64,000 nucleotides of DNA, from assembly GCA_030247855.1 (NCBI GenBank), contig JAPDRN010000106.1:1-64000 (forward strand), read 5' to 3'. The stretch comes from Knufia peltigerae. Taxonomy: Eukaryota; Ascomycota; Eurotiomycetes; Chaetothyriales; Trichomeriaceae. Positions 21,455 through 31,526 of this stretch are shown here, in pieces; the first letter of the stretch is position 1, and the number at the start of each line of letters is the position of its first letter. The notes under the pieces are model-generated. The model saw only the letters and a list, made by a program, of their open reading frames with translations. It made no database searches and was not told where the DNA came from. Made by a program: the position numbers and the translations under genes.

Positions 21455-22013
21455 GATTTCAAGAACGTAGGTTCACGCTCGCCGAGATTGGCCGAAAATG
21501 AAGCTCTTTGTACAAGATGATGTTTATCCGGAGGAAAATTCAATAAGAAATCGTGGACAGTGTCGAGGAGCCTTTTCAGGCTGCCCGATACCCTGTCAAA
21601 ACGGTGCGACAGCAGTACCTATGCACAGTGCACAGTGAAGACAAGGCAGATGAGTGATATTGAGGTTGTGTTTGGGAGGGAGAGGGAGATGCGAAAAATC
21701 TAATCAGATTAGATGGGTGCTCTCTGCCAAGAAAGAGGGGCTCCGATTTCGCTCATACGATAAACAGCCGCGAGTCAGGCCACTACTAGATTAATAGAGG
21801 AAGCACAGCATCCGATCAGGGTCCAACAACTTGTACAAGCTTGTACTGTACGAGTAAATTCCATGTCCACAGTGAGAAGAGTAGGGGGTATCATCAGCTA
21901 ACACCTAAAACGCCTTGCTGATCCCGGCCACCCGCACATACATATACACATAGTAGCGAGGCCGCAACATAACAAATCAAACACAAGAAAAGAACCTTGA
22001 GCTTTCTCAGGGT
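21455..22013. promoter_or_regulatory. HapX promoter region and 3' flank of UGO1
   Basis: About 560 bp. It contains a near-perfect palindrome with two overlapping GATA-like elements (21700-21712) and no credible coding frame. UGO1 ends at 22014 on the same strand, so its terminator and the hapX promoter share this space. Confidence 0.5.
21700..21712. promoter_or_regulatory. palindromic SreA-like element upstream of hapX
   Basis: CTAATCAGATTAG reads almost identically on both strands. Each strand offers ATCWGATTA, one base away from the ATCWGATAA consensus of the fungal iron-responsive GATA repressors (SreA family). It lies about 250 bp upstream of the hapX ATG, and hapX is a known SreA target in Aspergillus. 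Functional assignment is inference. Confidence 0.4.
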
Positions 22014-23492
22014 CTAAAATTTCCCACCATGAACACCGGTCCCAGCCGTGGCAGCCTCGCTACCACTTTGTAGTCCTCCAACAAAAGAAGTGCCCCACAC
22101 TCCGATGAGGCCCCAGAAACCGACCCTCCAGCCACGGTATAGGCCTTCGATGCCTTGACCTTTGCGCCTTCTTCTGGGTGCTCTGCCCGCTAACGCTGCC
22201 GTTTTGTCTTTCTGGGATTCGGAATAGCCTTCTTCCCGCATGATACTCCAGATTGTAGGTACAATTCCTCTGTACGATTGCGGCACAGGTACAATCGTTG
22301 TAATCGCCTTGCGTTTGGACGATGTAGTAGGCGGCGAGTATGCAGGAGAAGTCCATGTAGCGATCTGGGCGCGCCGTAGAACAGTTTCTAGTGGGAATTT
22401 GATAGACAGGTCTAATGCAGATCCAGCAAAGGTTGCCAGACTCCAGCTGGCCGGATTCATGGCCGGATCGAGTCCCAGATAAGTCTTCAAAACCACAGGG
22501 GTGCTGGTAGAAATCATGGTCGGCAAAGTAGAAGTCAGGAAGGTGATAGGAACAAGGTGGACCGGGATCATGTATGCCGTAGGGAGAGTCCTCAAAGTTC
22601 CAAGGAGTGTCCTCGGTTCCTGACTAGAGGGTGTAAGGATCAGCCGGGTCCTGGCTGCATCTATCGGGGCCAAAATCAGAGACGACAACGCTGCCGCTGC
22701 AGTAGCAATAAGGACGGTGGCAGCTGGTGCCGTGGAGGTGAGTATGGAAGTGTCTGGGATCGCTCCAGCAGTTGCAGGGACTAAGATGTCACTCTCTGCA
22801 ACTCCAAATACTGCGGCCAAAAAGCTTCGGAAGAAGATCTCCAGTGTCCTACTCAAAATGTTGTAAACGAAGGTAGAATTTGTGGCCCGCCACATTGCCA
22901 ATGCTCCGCTGCCGGACGAGAGGGATGACAAAGCATCGAGAAGAGAGTGAGGATTCTTCAAATTTATCTTGCCATTCTGTTGTTGAGCATGGCCAGAGGC
23001 ATGTTGGGGAGAGAAGTCGTCCCGGGGCGGTCTTCCACGCCGGCCACGAGGCGGCGAATGACTCGCAAGAGGTCTGTCGTACGGTGCAGTTGAGGTAAAG
23101 TAGTTTGGTTCGTCATCGGAGGAATTATCGTAGTCATAGCCATTGTCTAAGTCATCATCGTGTGCAAGCTTTTTCTTCTTTGGTGCTTCATCTCCATCAT
23201 CTTCCTGTGCAACGCGCGCTTGTAGAATCAACTTCGCGACTTCGAAGGGTTGTGCGAGGAGGACATTGGTATATTTCCAGAAGGCTCGATCAATCACGGA
23301 TTTGACTGAGCCCGTAATTGAGGGACTTCCCTCTGGGATGTAGTCGGAATAGTCAATGTCTGGAAAGGAGAAGGTCGGGGTGGAAGATGATTTGAAGGCG
23401 CCAGTACTCGAGTTGGACGGTAGTTCCGTCCCTATTGACGGAGGCACATAGTAGGGGCGTAATGGGTTCGGGACATGCCTTGGATCTTGCAT
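22014..23492 (-). CDS. UGO1: mitochondrial fusion protein Ugo1 (carrier-like)
   Basis: Outer-membrane modified carrier protein that links fusion GTPases in mitochondrial fusion. The N-terminus NPLRPYYVPPSIG is characteristic of fungal Ugo1. A carrier-like helix follows (RAFWKYTNVLLAQPFEVAKLILQ, quoted here in part as VLLAQPFEVAK), then an acidic, basic and Gly/Arg-rich insert. Further helices include LIATAAAALSSLILAPIDAARTR and FAGSALDLSIKFPLETVLRR, with degenerate PX(D/E)XX(K/R) carrier motifs. The C-terminal EGLYRGWRVGFWGLIGVWG is the last carrier repeat. Length is 492 aa, single exon, ATG at 23492. It is divergent from EMC7 with 341 bp between starts. Confidence 0.88.
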   Translation of the reverse strand: MQDPRHVPNPLRPYYVPPSIGTELPSNSSTGAFKSSSTPTFSFPDIDYSDYIPEGSPSITGSVKSVIDRAFWKYTNVLLAQPFEVAKLILQARVAQEDDGDEAPKKKKLAHDDDLDNGYDYDNSSDDEPNYFTSTAPYDRPLASHSPPRGRRGRPPRDDFSPQHASGHAQQQNGKINLKNPHSLLDALSSLSSGSGALAMWRATNSTFVYNILSRTLEIFFRSFLAAVFGVAESDILVPATAGAIPDTSILTSTAPAATVLIATAAAALSSLILAPIDAARTRLILTPSSQEPRTLLGTLRTLPTAYMIPVHLVPITFLTSTLPTMISTSTPVVLKTYLGLDPAMNPASWSLATFAGSALDLSIKFPLETVLRRAQIATWTSPAYSPPTTSSKRKAITTIVPVPQSYRGIVPTIWSIMREEGYSESQKDKTAALAGRAPRRRRKGQGIEGLYRGWRVGFWGLIGVWGTSFVGGLQSGSEAATAGTGVHGGKF

Positions 23493-23833
23493 GATGCGAG
23501 GATACAGATGCTCGACTTTGCAGGGAACAGATTGAGCCTCCTCTGCTTGTCTTCATGAGGTGAGGTGATTCATCTAAGGATGCACGAAAACAGACTCACC
23601 AGACGTAATTGCTTCCACTCCACCGTACACAGTCTCTGACCACATGCAGCACGTGATTCAGCCTCGCGAGGCTACACTACACTACACTACAGAGTATGCA
23701 GTTCTCCGTATCTGAAGTCTGTCCATTGCTGTCGTTGCTTTGCTGCTACGTGCCCACTTCTCATCTTGAGCCTGCACAAAAAACCTCCTTGTAACTCGAC
23801 TACCTCCATTCATCATACAAGAGCTACACCTAA
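23493..23833. promoter_or_regulatory. divergent promoter between UGO1 and EMC7
   Basis: About 340 bp between two divergent start codons. It includes a (CTACA)4 tandem repeat. No other element is assigned. Confidence 0.5.
23672..23691 (+). repeat. (CTACA)4 tandem repeat
   Basis: Four perfect copies of the pentamer CTACA in the shared UGO1/EMC7 promoter. A short tandem repeat, possibly variable between isolates. Confidence 0.85.
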
Positions 23834-24580
23834 ATGGCGACCACATTGCTGACGCTGGTCTCTGCTTTTTGCCTGCTCACCAGTGCAAGTGCGGCCACTC
23901 TTCGCATCCAAGTTCCTGCCTCGAATCTACTTCCAAATCCAAATGCTTTATCAGCCTCTACCCATGCCACTCTGACCTCTAGCACCGGGCAGCCTCTACG
24001 AGCGGTTCTTCGCAAAGGAAACTACTTTGAGTTTCCCGACATCACGACAGTTGGCTCCCATCTACTAGATATTTACAGCCGAGACTACGTATTTGCTCCA
24101 TACCGAATCGACCTTGCCTCTTCGTCCGCCTCAGGCGAATCTTCCTCGACAGTCATCACAGGAGCATGGGAGACATATCGGGGCACAAGATGGGAAGACC
24201 GTGGTGTCGCCCTAGTCCCAGCACCGACAGATCGGTTGGAGATGTCGGCGAAAGTTCTCTCGAGAAAGAACTTCTATGAAGAACGTCAAGGCTTCAATCC
24301 CTTGAGCTTGCTCAAGAATCCCATGATTCTGATGGGCGTTGTGGCTCTTGTGTTCACTTTTGGCATGCCCAAGTTGATGGAGAATATGGATCCAGAAATG
24401 CGAGCCGAATACGAGGAGATGCAGAAGAAAGGCCCCATGTCTGGCCTCACACAGGCGATGCAGGGTGGAGGAAGCAGCGGACCAGCAAGCAACTTTGATC
24501 TGGCAAGTTACTTGGCTGGCAGTGGCAAGAGTACAGGTAGCGACAAGGGATCAGAAGGCATACGCGAGCGGAAACGGTGA
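23834..24580 (+). CDS. EMC7: ER membrane protein complex subunit 7 (EMC7/Sop4-like)
   Basis: Type I ER membrane protein of the EMC insertase. It has a signal peptide (about residues 1-20, LLTLVSAFCLLTSASA), then a lumenal beta-sandwich domain (about 21-145) with the family pattern GNYFEFPDITTVGSHLLDIYS. A single transmembrane helix follows (PMILMGVVALVFTFGMPKLM), then a cytosolic tail with the hallmark MDPEMRAEYEEMQ and a Gly/Ser-rich end. Length is 248 aa, single exon. A 3' intron altering the last dozen residues cannot be excluded, because the tail KGSEGIRERKR is not conserved enough to judge. Confidence 0.88.
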   Translation: MATTLLTLVSAFCLLTSASAATLRIQVPASNLLPNPNALSASTHATLTSSTGQPLRAVLRKGNYFEFPDITTVGSHLLDIYSRDYVFAPYRIDLASSSASGESSSTVITGAWETYRGTRWEDRGVALVPAPTDRLEMSAKVLSRKNFYEERQGFNPLSLLKNPMILMGVVALVFTFGMPKLMENMDPEMRAEYEEMQKKGPMSGLTQAMQGGGSSGPASNFDLASYLAGSGKSTGSDKGSEGIRERKR

Positions 24581-25379
24581 TCCTGGTGGTGTTAGACCCT
24601 ATCAACAATATGATTTGGCCATGAACAGTGCAACTTTGACACCAAACCTGACTCTATTGGCTACTCATCGATCTTGACTGAATGACCTCAAGTCCCAGAT
24701 ATCTACATATGCCACACAACGAGCCTCAAGAGGACATTGTTTGTCGAGAACGCAGCGAGCTCTCCTTTTGTGTTTAATGGTTCCATACTGATCTCAGAAG
24801 CAATTACTCGGTCTCAGCTAATCTCATCTTGCGTTGATACCAAAAGCAGTTTGTTCTTGACTATTCTGGGTACCAACACAACCTGTTTACTACTCGTGGA
24901 AAAGGAGCCTTGCAATGTGGGCGGCCCATGTTTTCACCACGTCACAATCTCCTCTGGTAGGGACACACTGACCATCATTGCGATCATTCCCACCCAGAAC
25001 AGAGGTTCATCTGCAAGTCACTTCACTGCGTTCAATTGCTCAATCGCATTTCAACGTTAAACTCGCCATAACCCGCACCAAGCATCATGCGATGCGTTGC
25101 AACACAGCGGTAACAACGCAACTTACCTTGCGTCAGGACATACAATCGCTTCACTATATGCGTATGCCGATATCGAAGCGGGGGCTTTCGGGGACTCGGC
25201 CATTGTCGCAAGCGGTGGTGGTCTCGTCCAACTCAGACACTCCTCGCGTTTTCTTTCTTCTATCTTCTTATGATCATTTACTGTCGTTCTACAACATATC
25301 GAGACCCGACATCTGCCTTCTTCGGTCTCAGCCGCGCGTATGCCACACGATATAGTGCTCATCAATTTTGAAATCGGAG
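24581..25379. other. intergenic, possible decayed 5' part of the neighbouring pseudogene
   Basis: About 800 bp. Part of it (from about 24978) is open to a TAG at 25353 in the same frame as the downstream pseudogene, with a hydrophobic stretch (RVFFLLSSYDHLLSFYN) that could be the remnant of its membrane anchor. I cannot recognise homology there. The EMC7 3' UTR must also lie here. Confidence 0.3.
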
Positions 25380-26405
25380 ATCTATGTGGCTACTCTTGAT
25401 CATACTGCAAGAATCGAGACCTGCCCCGTTGAGCCTCCGCTTCCTTGCCTGGGAATTGCCACCGTCGCTCGTCAGAAACACCAATACGTGAAAGCAACGG
25501 TAGGATCCCTCTTTGCTGGTGTAGCCTAGGACGAGCGGAAGAAGATCTTCGATTTCTTCATCGGCCATACAGACCCTTCGACAAATCCAGTGTCTAGTGA
25601 GAAACGGTTTGGTATCCTGCCTGATCGTCTTCTTGAATACCGTCATGAGGGGCCAGAACGTGGTCAGGTCCAGGTCTGGAAAGAGGGTGGATTGTACAGG
25701 GAAAGGTCCTGTACGATTACAAATATCTGTCGAGCGATTGCTTCATAAACAAAGGCGCATTACGTCGCAATCATTAAGATTAAGAACGATACGCTGGCTG
25801 CTGGCAATTGGTTTCCTCGGCTCCTGGATGCAATCAAGATCGTAGACGAGAAGATGGAGACCCAGCATTCTGGACAGACTTGGGTACACCTACGTTTGTT
25901 CTACACTGAGACCCTTCTTGGGTATGACTTGGCAACCCACCTGTTCTGGTCCTTTATCGCATGGTTGTCAACATCCTCAGCAATGGTTGGAATAAGACGA
26001 TAGCCCCCTAAGAATGTCAGTTGTATAACTACAGGAGTCATGGTTGTCATTTCTTTCGTGTGCCTCCCGGCACTCATTGCTTTGTTCTTCCTTGCTGGCA
26101 AACAGTCAGTGACGCCGATCCCGCGGGGTGTCGAAGAGATGAATAAGTATGGATGCTGCTCTCAGGACCTTGTCTATTCCAGGGACGTGATCCCAAATAT
26201 CCTGGATCAGATAAACCTTGCCACAAAAGGTCTGGTGGACATGGAGATCGAGAAAATTGCAGACGAAACCCAATATATGCGCTGGGCCATTGTGCCCCCT
26301 CTTCTGCAACACATTGGGACCACGAGTTCCAAAGGCTATGGATTCGATGACAATGCTCGGTGGATATGGAATCTTCAATATGAATCGTACTCCGACAGGC
26401 AATAA
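25380..26405 (+). pseudogene. decayed PGAP4-like integral membrane glycosyltransferase-like gene
   Basis: One reading frame keeps family-like sequence throughout but is cut by three in-frame stops: TAG 25527, TAA 25746 and TAG 26001. No frameshift is needed. Recognisable pieces are TCPVEPPLPCLGIATVARQ, IFDFFIGHTDPSTNP, AAGNWFPRLLDAIKIVDEK, LRLFYTETLLGYDLA, a membrane pair before FFLAGKQSVTPIPRG, EEMNKYGCCSQDLVY and WAIVPPLLQHIGTTSSKG. These match, from recall, a fungal family annotated 'integral membrane protein', related to the GPI-GalNAc-transferase PGAP4. The acidic glycosyltransferase motif expected before the AAGNW segment is replaced by IIKIKND, so the remnant looks catalytically dead as well. 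The 5' end is undefined. Confidence 0.65.
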
Positions 26406-27028
26406 TACACTGCGATGATGCTACGGTGGCTGGGTGGGGTTTTCTGATTGAGGCAGGTGGTACAAGCCATGGACGTTTCGGCTCGTAGAAGGACGACGCA
26501 GAAGCTGAAAGTGTAGACAACACCAAGAAGTTCATTAGCTGGAATGTATTTTCTCACCTGTTGGGTGGTCATTGGTGTTTACCAACCCACGACAAATATA
26601 TAAATGCTGGGACTGCAATGACCAATAAACTCGATAACCACTACCTAGGAAAACGTTAGGGCTTATCATCCTTGTACTTGGGCCGTTGAACAGCTTCATT
26701 GAGAAGGCGAGGTAAGTTCTCCGTATAAGAATCCATCTCACACGAACCTCGGCTTAGCTGTTGGTTTAGTACGGGCTATAGGGAGCTCCTCATTGGGATC
26801 AAAGCCGTTGACCCACTCCCCGCTCTGATTTGCCGTGCTCCTTGTCTGCTCGCTCCAGAAAGCAGGGCACCGAAGTATAAAGCACCTTTAGTCTGGAGGA
26901 TTCAAAACCAGACCACGGCATCAAAAACCTTCTCGAGACCTCTCTCTCCAGAGAGCACTGATGGTCCGTCGATTGGATCCAGATTCACGAAAAGAAATAC
27001 TCCCTTAATACGAGCCTCCTCTCCCAAG
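26406..27028. other. intergenic, promoter of the serine hydrolase gene
   Basis: About 620 bp with no supported gene. The right part carries a TATA-like element and the 5' UTR of the downstream hydrolase gene. Confidence 0.45.
26876..26882 (+). promoter_or_regulatory. TATA box of the beta-lactamase-like gene
   Basis: TATAAAG about 150 bp upstream of the ATG at 27029, oriented with the gene and in a position comparable to the TATA element of the SDR gene. Confidence 0.5.
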
Positions 27029-28306
27029 ATGGAAGCCAAATTAACATCAAGTTTTGAGGCCGCAGCAAAGGACAAGTCTGTCCCTGGCATCGGCGCCGTG
27101 CTCGTCAGCTCCAAAGGCGAAGTCCTCTTCAAAACGGCGCACGGTACATTGAATCTGGATGATCCTGCTTCTCCGCCATTCACGACAGACACTACCTTGC
27201 AATTGTTCAGCTGCACCAAACTCGTTACCTCCATTGCTGTGCTCCAACTACTCGAACAGGGGAAGCTGTCACTATCCGACCCGGTCGAAAAGTACGTTCC
27301 CAGGATCTCAAGAATCCAAGTTTTGGAGTCGATGAGCAAAGATGGACCTATTCTGCGCGATCCGAAAACCAAGCCGACCATCCATCACCTCATCACCCAC
27401 ACGACAGGGTTCTCGTATGACTTTTTTGACCCATTGACACTGCAGTACCGCATGCACACTGGCCGCAAACCGAGTGGCTATTCGAACCCGAGCGAGTACG
27501 AGGATTTTGAGACTCCCTTCATCGCCGACCCAGGCACAAAATATGTCTACGGGGTAAACACAGATTGGCTTGGTTTCGTTGTCGAGGCCATCACCGGGAT
27601 GAAACTGCCCGATTACATCGACCAGAATATTCTGAAGCCTCTTGGGATGAATAATACAGGTGGTATTCCAGATCGTTCAAAGCCAGGCCTGATTGTCCAC
27701 TTCCCCGTGAATGGCAAGCTGGTAGCAGTGCCAGCAGCAGGGCCCACTGACAAGCCTGGGGTTTTTGGTGGGGGCGCATTTCTGTTCTCGACTCTCGAAG
27801 ACTACTCCAAACTCCTGGCGACGCTGCTGAACAAGGGCACGAGCCCGACCACGGGCAAGGCCATTCTCAAACCGGACACCGTCGAGCAGTATCTCTTCAC
27901 GGATCATCTGCCAGCGCACGTCGACCGGTCACAACTTGGTGAGATCAGCGCTTCGATCCCCGTGGCTTCGTCGGAAGGAGCCTTCTTCCCTAGCCTTCCA
28001 ATAAGTTCACGCGGCTGGTCGTGTGGATTGCTTTTGAACCACGAGGACCTACCGTTCGGTCGGAAGAAGGGCAGTGGTGCTTGGGCTGGTTTGGGGAATC
28101 TCTATTACTGGATCGATCCCACCTCGGGTGTGGCAGGGATCGTTGGCACGGGTATGCATCCTTTTATGCACCCGACTGTTCTGAAGCTCTTTGATCAATT
28201 GGAACGTGTGGCATACGGTCACGAACCTGCAAGCGCTGAAGGAGATGAAGGCCGAATGAACCACAGGGCGGGCCCGCCTTCAGACTCGAAAAGGGCCAAA
28301 ATGTGA
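27029..28306 (+). CDS. beta-lactamase-fold serine hydrolase (class C/EstB/LovD-like)
   Basis: Soluble serine hydrolase or acyltransferase. The nucleophile motif SxxK is Ser61-Cys-Thr-Lys64 (QLFSCTKLVTS), the second catalytic residue is probably Tyr174 (YVYGVNTDWLG), and HLITHTTGFSY is the typical helix before it. The third motif region is GAWAGLGNLYYWIDP, with Gly-Leu-Gly replacing KTG. Length is 425 aa, ATG at 27029, single exon. Fungal members include esterases and the LovD-type acyltransferases of polyketide clusters; no polyketide synthase is present here, so an esterase role is more likely. The C-terminal 30 residues are polar and probably disordered. Confidence 0.87.
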   Translation: MEAKLTSSFEAAAKDKSVPGIGAVLVSSKGEVLFKTAHGTLNLDDPASPPFTTDTTLQLFSCTKLVTSIAVLQLLEQGKLSLSDPVEKYVPRISRIQVLESMSKDGPILRDPKTKPTIHHLITHTTGFSYDFFDPLTLQYRMHTGRKPSGYSNPSEYEDFETPFIADPGTKYVYGVNTDWLGFVVEAITGMKLPDYIDQNILKPLGMNNTGGIPDRSKPGLIVHFPVNGKLVAVPAAGPTDKPGVFGGGAFLFSTLEDYSKLLATLLNKGTSPTTGKAILKPDTVEQYLFTDHLPAHVDRSQLGEISASIPVASSEGAFFPSLPISSRGWSCGLLLNHEDLPFGRKKGSGAWAGLGNLYYWIDPTSGVAGIVGTGMHPFMHPTVLKLFDQLERVAYGHEPASAEGDEGRMNHRAGPPSDSKRAKM

Positions 28307-29065
28307 ACTAGCTTGACGACGTGTCCAAATATACATACATTTTCTGTCGTAGGCCCAGCAAATGGCTCTTTCTGCATTTTATGGTTTCAAAGGACGTGGC
28401 CATGGCCTCGAACATTTCCGATGACAAGATTCGCTTACTTATCAGAAACATACATACATGTGGTCTCCGGCGACCAACACGGCGCTTAGGGGGACAGTTC
28501 AACACTTTCTCCACTCCCTCAGACATATCATCCAACGTCACCATCGCCTTTCAAAAGTCGCGAGTAGATGTCTGAATTTGATGCCTCGTCCATTGTACGT
28601 GTTGTTTTATTCAATTGCAAGTGGCTCTGACCGGGACCGGTTTGACGGGGCTGGAATAAGCAGTGGGCAAGGCTGACGATTCGAATTGGCGCCGGGCGGG
28701 GAACTCGATGCCGACTTTGGCGCCTCGTTGAGACATTCATTGTTTCGACTCCAACCATTTTTGACGATGTTGGCGTACGCCATGTGCCCTGGAGAGTGTG
28801 ACTCGGCTTCTGGTAGCTCTAGTGCCTTGCATGAGCGAACTTGCAGTATTTAGGGTGCCACGAAATGGCTGTGTTAGGCGATGGTCTCTTCGTACCTTTC
28901 CATCTCTGGTCTGGCCGTTTCACCATGTGGTGTAGGGAACCGGCTGGCCACAGGCCTCAGCCACAGTTTCTGCCTGCGACTGCGATCATAAATGGTCTCT
29001 CAGGGATCCCCAAGAACTTGAGATGGTAGGGTGTCACCCTATCCAATGTTCTGCGGACACAGACC
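28307..29065. other. intergenic, no gene seen
   Basis: About 760 bp. Several short open frames on both strands show no family signature. It presumably holds the 3' UTR of the hydrolase gene and the promoter of the membrane-protein gene. Confidence 0.4.
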
Positions 29066-31318
29066 ATGAATTTACTATCACCACACGGCAGAATTGTGCG
29101 CTTGATACGAAAACACGCAGAAGGATATCAAAATGCAAACGTCTCGGATGGGAGGCCTCGAGCAAGAAGATGTGCCACCTTACCAAGCGTCGATTTGGCC
29201 AAATTTCTTACTACCCTGCACGTACTGTGGCAAAAGATCGTAGCCATTCTCCGTGGCAACCCTCTTCCCTATGATGAAGCGTTCAAGGCGACCCGAAGGC
29301 CGTCAATCAAGGTCCTCGTCATGCATCTCATCCCTATCGCAGCTGTCTTTGTCATCACCTCCTTGAACCTTTACGGGTACTGGATAGGCAAAGAGCTCTC
29401 CGGGGTCAACAACCAGAATGCTCCAAAGGAACTAGCGCTCCAGTTGACCGCGAAAGCCCACGAGCTGCTTATCCTGGCTTCCGTCAGCGAGATAGTACTC
29501 ACTCATTTGCTCAAGAGTTTGGCTTGCGGCTACGGTTTGCCTTTTGGTTCGCTCACGGCCGGCAGCAAGTTCAAGGATCTGTCTTACATCTGGTCTCGGG
29601 ACTTTCGCGCAATGTGGGCTGTTGGCTATCCTCGAAAATCGCTCCTACTTCCTCTGATCTTGTTATGTCTCGCTCTCAGCATCGTCGCTGGACCATCATC
29701 TGCCACGGCATTGATCCCCAGACTTGCTGAATGGCCATCAGGGAAGGCTGTCATGACTCTCAACACCACCGAAGATGCCTTATGGCCTTCCCGACTTGAA
29801 GGAGGTATTTCATCATCATCATCATCATCTACCAGTTGTGATAAATCTACATTGGGCTGCTTCAATCCGTTGACTTGGGATTCCATCGGGTCGGCCCTTT
29901 TCTCGTACTGGGGTCACGACACTACGGGCGGCTCGCCGGCACTTCCACAACATATCAATGTCCCGGGAGTCTCGTCCTTGCGATCAATGGACACGAAACT
30001 TCGGATTTCGGCAGGGTCACTGGATCCACCGTATACGCTCGCCACGGTCCAGCACGCCGTCACTGGGGACATGGTCAACACCTTCCGCTTCCTGACCTTT
30101 CCGTCCAGGTCGAAAAAGTGTGGAAAGAGATGGGCTGGTGCCATGTGTTCTTATCAAGACGTCAAGTGGTATGCGAAGACAATGCAACCATTGGTTTTGT
30201 CGACGTGCATGGAGACTGGACTGAACACGACGAGGATTGCATTTCCTTCACTTCAACCCAAGACCTTTGTTTTGACGACGCGATATATTGACATCCAGAA
30301 TGTCACTTTTGGGGACGATGAACGACACCCTCAATTTCGTTGGGTGTCATCTACCAATCAAGAAATGTCGGACACTTCTGCGAGTATCGATGTGGTGGTC
30401 AAATTGCCAGCGACCACGTTTGGGGTGCGCGGTGGGTTCGCCTGTACAATTCAAGCGCAGTGGTCCAAGTCAACCACGTTTACAAGTTTCACTGGTACAG
30501 ACAATCTGGTAAGTAGTACGGTGTCGGGAATGAAGTCTTCAATGCTCGACGCCAAACAATACAAGAGTCAACCGGTCTTGTCGATCGCGTCTGAATGGGC
30601 TCAGAGAGTTGTCGACAGTCGATTGAACTCTCAATCAAATGATACTCGTACGGCGTTTGAGAGTTTCATGCAACTTGGTGAGGTCGATGCCAATCCAGAG
30701 GGTAAAATTGAAATGGCACTGTCGGTCCTGTTCGCAGAGACGATGGCCCACACGAGTTCGGGTACGGCACCACTATCCATTTCCAGCAAAGATCTCTATC
30801 TCAAGGAGAGTGGGGTTTTGAGTGCCGGGCAGCAGCAGAATCAAGGGTTGCCAATATCGACATCACCGACGACTCCAGACGGCAAGCAGGAAGAACCGAC
30901 GAAGTTTACGCTGTCAACCTCCATGGTAGGTTATGGCTATGGACTGTTCACCGTGTCGGGACTATCTTGGTCCACGATGATTTCAATCGTCGTGTTGTAC
31001 GTGTATGCGCTTGTGGTTCTGGTCCATCTGGTGTGTCTTTACGCGTCCCGAGAATTGTACATCGAGTCGTGGAGAGAGGATAGTGAGATGCTTTTGGCTT
31101 GTTTATGGTCGAGAGATGGACCTGCCGTGTCGATGGGTGGTAGTGGTGGACAGGGAAACCTGAACGGAAGTCCGAATGGAAAGAGACAAGCAAAAAATGG
31201 GAATGAAGACGAAGAATCAACGATTTTGAAGGAAATAGTGATGTTGACGTGTAGAAGGAAAAGGGCCGAGGTCTCATTTCGAACAAAGGGAATCCAATTG
31301 ATAGATGATCCGGTTTGA
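29066..31318 (+). CDS. fungal multipass membrane protein of unknown function (750 aa)
   Basis: Not assigned to a named family. The architecture is clear: three membrane segments near the N-terminus (about LVMHLIPIAAVFVITSLNLY, then a helix around ILASVSEIVLTHLL, then SLLLPLILLCLALSIVAG), a long presumably extracytosolic region of about 400 residues with NTT, NVT and NDT N-glycosylation sequons and several cysteines, and a final helix (MISIVVLYVYALVVLVHLVC) before a cytosolic tail. A poly-Ser run is encoded by an ATC/TCA repeat (about 29810-29829). Proteins of this layout are common, lineage-specific and uncharacterised in Pezizomycotina. ATG at 29066, single exon. Confidence 0.75.
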   Translation: MNLLSPHGRIVRLIRKHAEGYQNANVSDGRPRARRCATLPSVDLAKFLTTLHVLWQKIVAILRGNPLPYDEAFKATRRPSIKVLVMHLIPIAAVFVITSLNLYGYWIGKELSGVNNQNAPKELALQLTAKAHELLILASVSEIVLTHLLKSLACGYGLPFGSLTAGSKFKDLSYIWSRDFRAMWAVGYPRKSLLLPLILLCLALSIVAGPSSATALIPRLAEWPSGKAVMTLNTTEDALWPSRLEGGISSSSSSSTSCDKSTLGCFNPLTWDSIGSALFSYWGHDTTGGSPALPQHINVPGVSSLRSMDTKLRISAGSLDPPYTLATVQHAVTGDMVNTFRFLTFPSRSKKCGKRWAGAMCSYQDVKWYAKTMQPLVLSTCMETGLNTTRIAFPSLQPKTFVLTTRYIDIQNVTFGDDERHPQFRWVSSTNQEMSDTSASIDVVVKLPATTFGVRGGFACTIQAQWSKSTTFTSFTGTDNLVSSTVSGMKSSMLDAKQYKSQPVLSIASEWAQRVVDSRLNSQSNDTRTAFESFMQLGEVDANPEGKIEMALSVLFAETMAHTSSGTAPLSISSKDLYLKESGVLSAGQQQNQGLPISTSPTTPDGKQEEPTKFTLSTSMVGYGYGLFTVSGLSWSTMISIVVLYVYALVVLVHLVCLYASRELYIESWREDSEMLLACLWSRDGPAVSMGGSGGQGNLNGSPNGKRQAKNGNEDEESTILKEIVMLTCRRKRAEVSFRTKGIQLIDDPV

Positions 31319-31489
31319 TAAGTCTCAGTGTATATGATTTATTAAACATTTGGTTTTTGGCTGCGTATATATATGAAACACATATATATGGCGACTGAGA
31401 TCTTACCTAGTGCCATGTGCCGTACACAAGTATCAATGATAAAATATCTCCACAGCCCAGGTGTATACGCATACGCACAGACACACACA

Positions 31490-31526
<37 letters not shown>

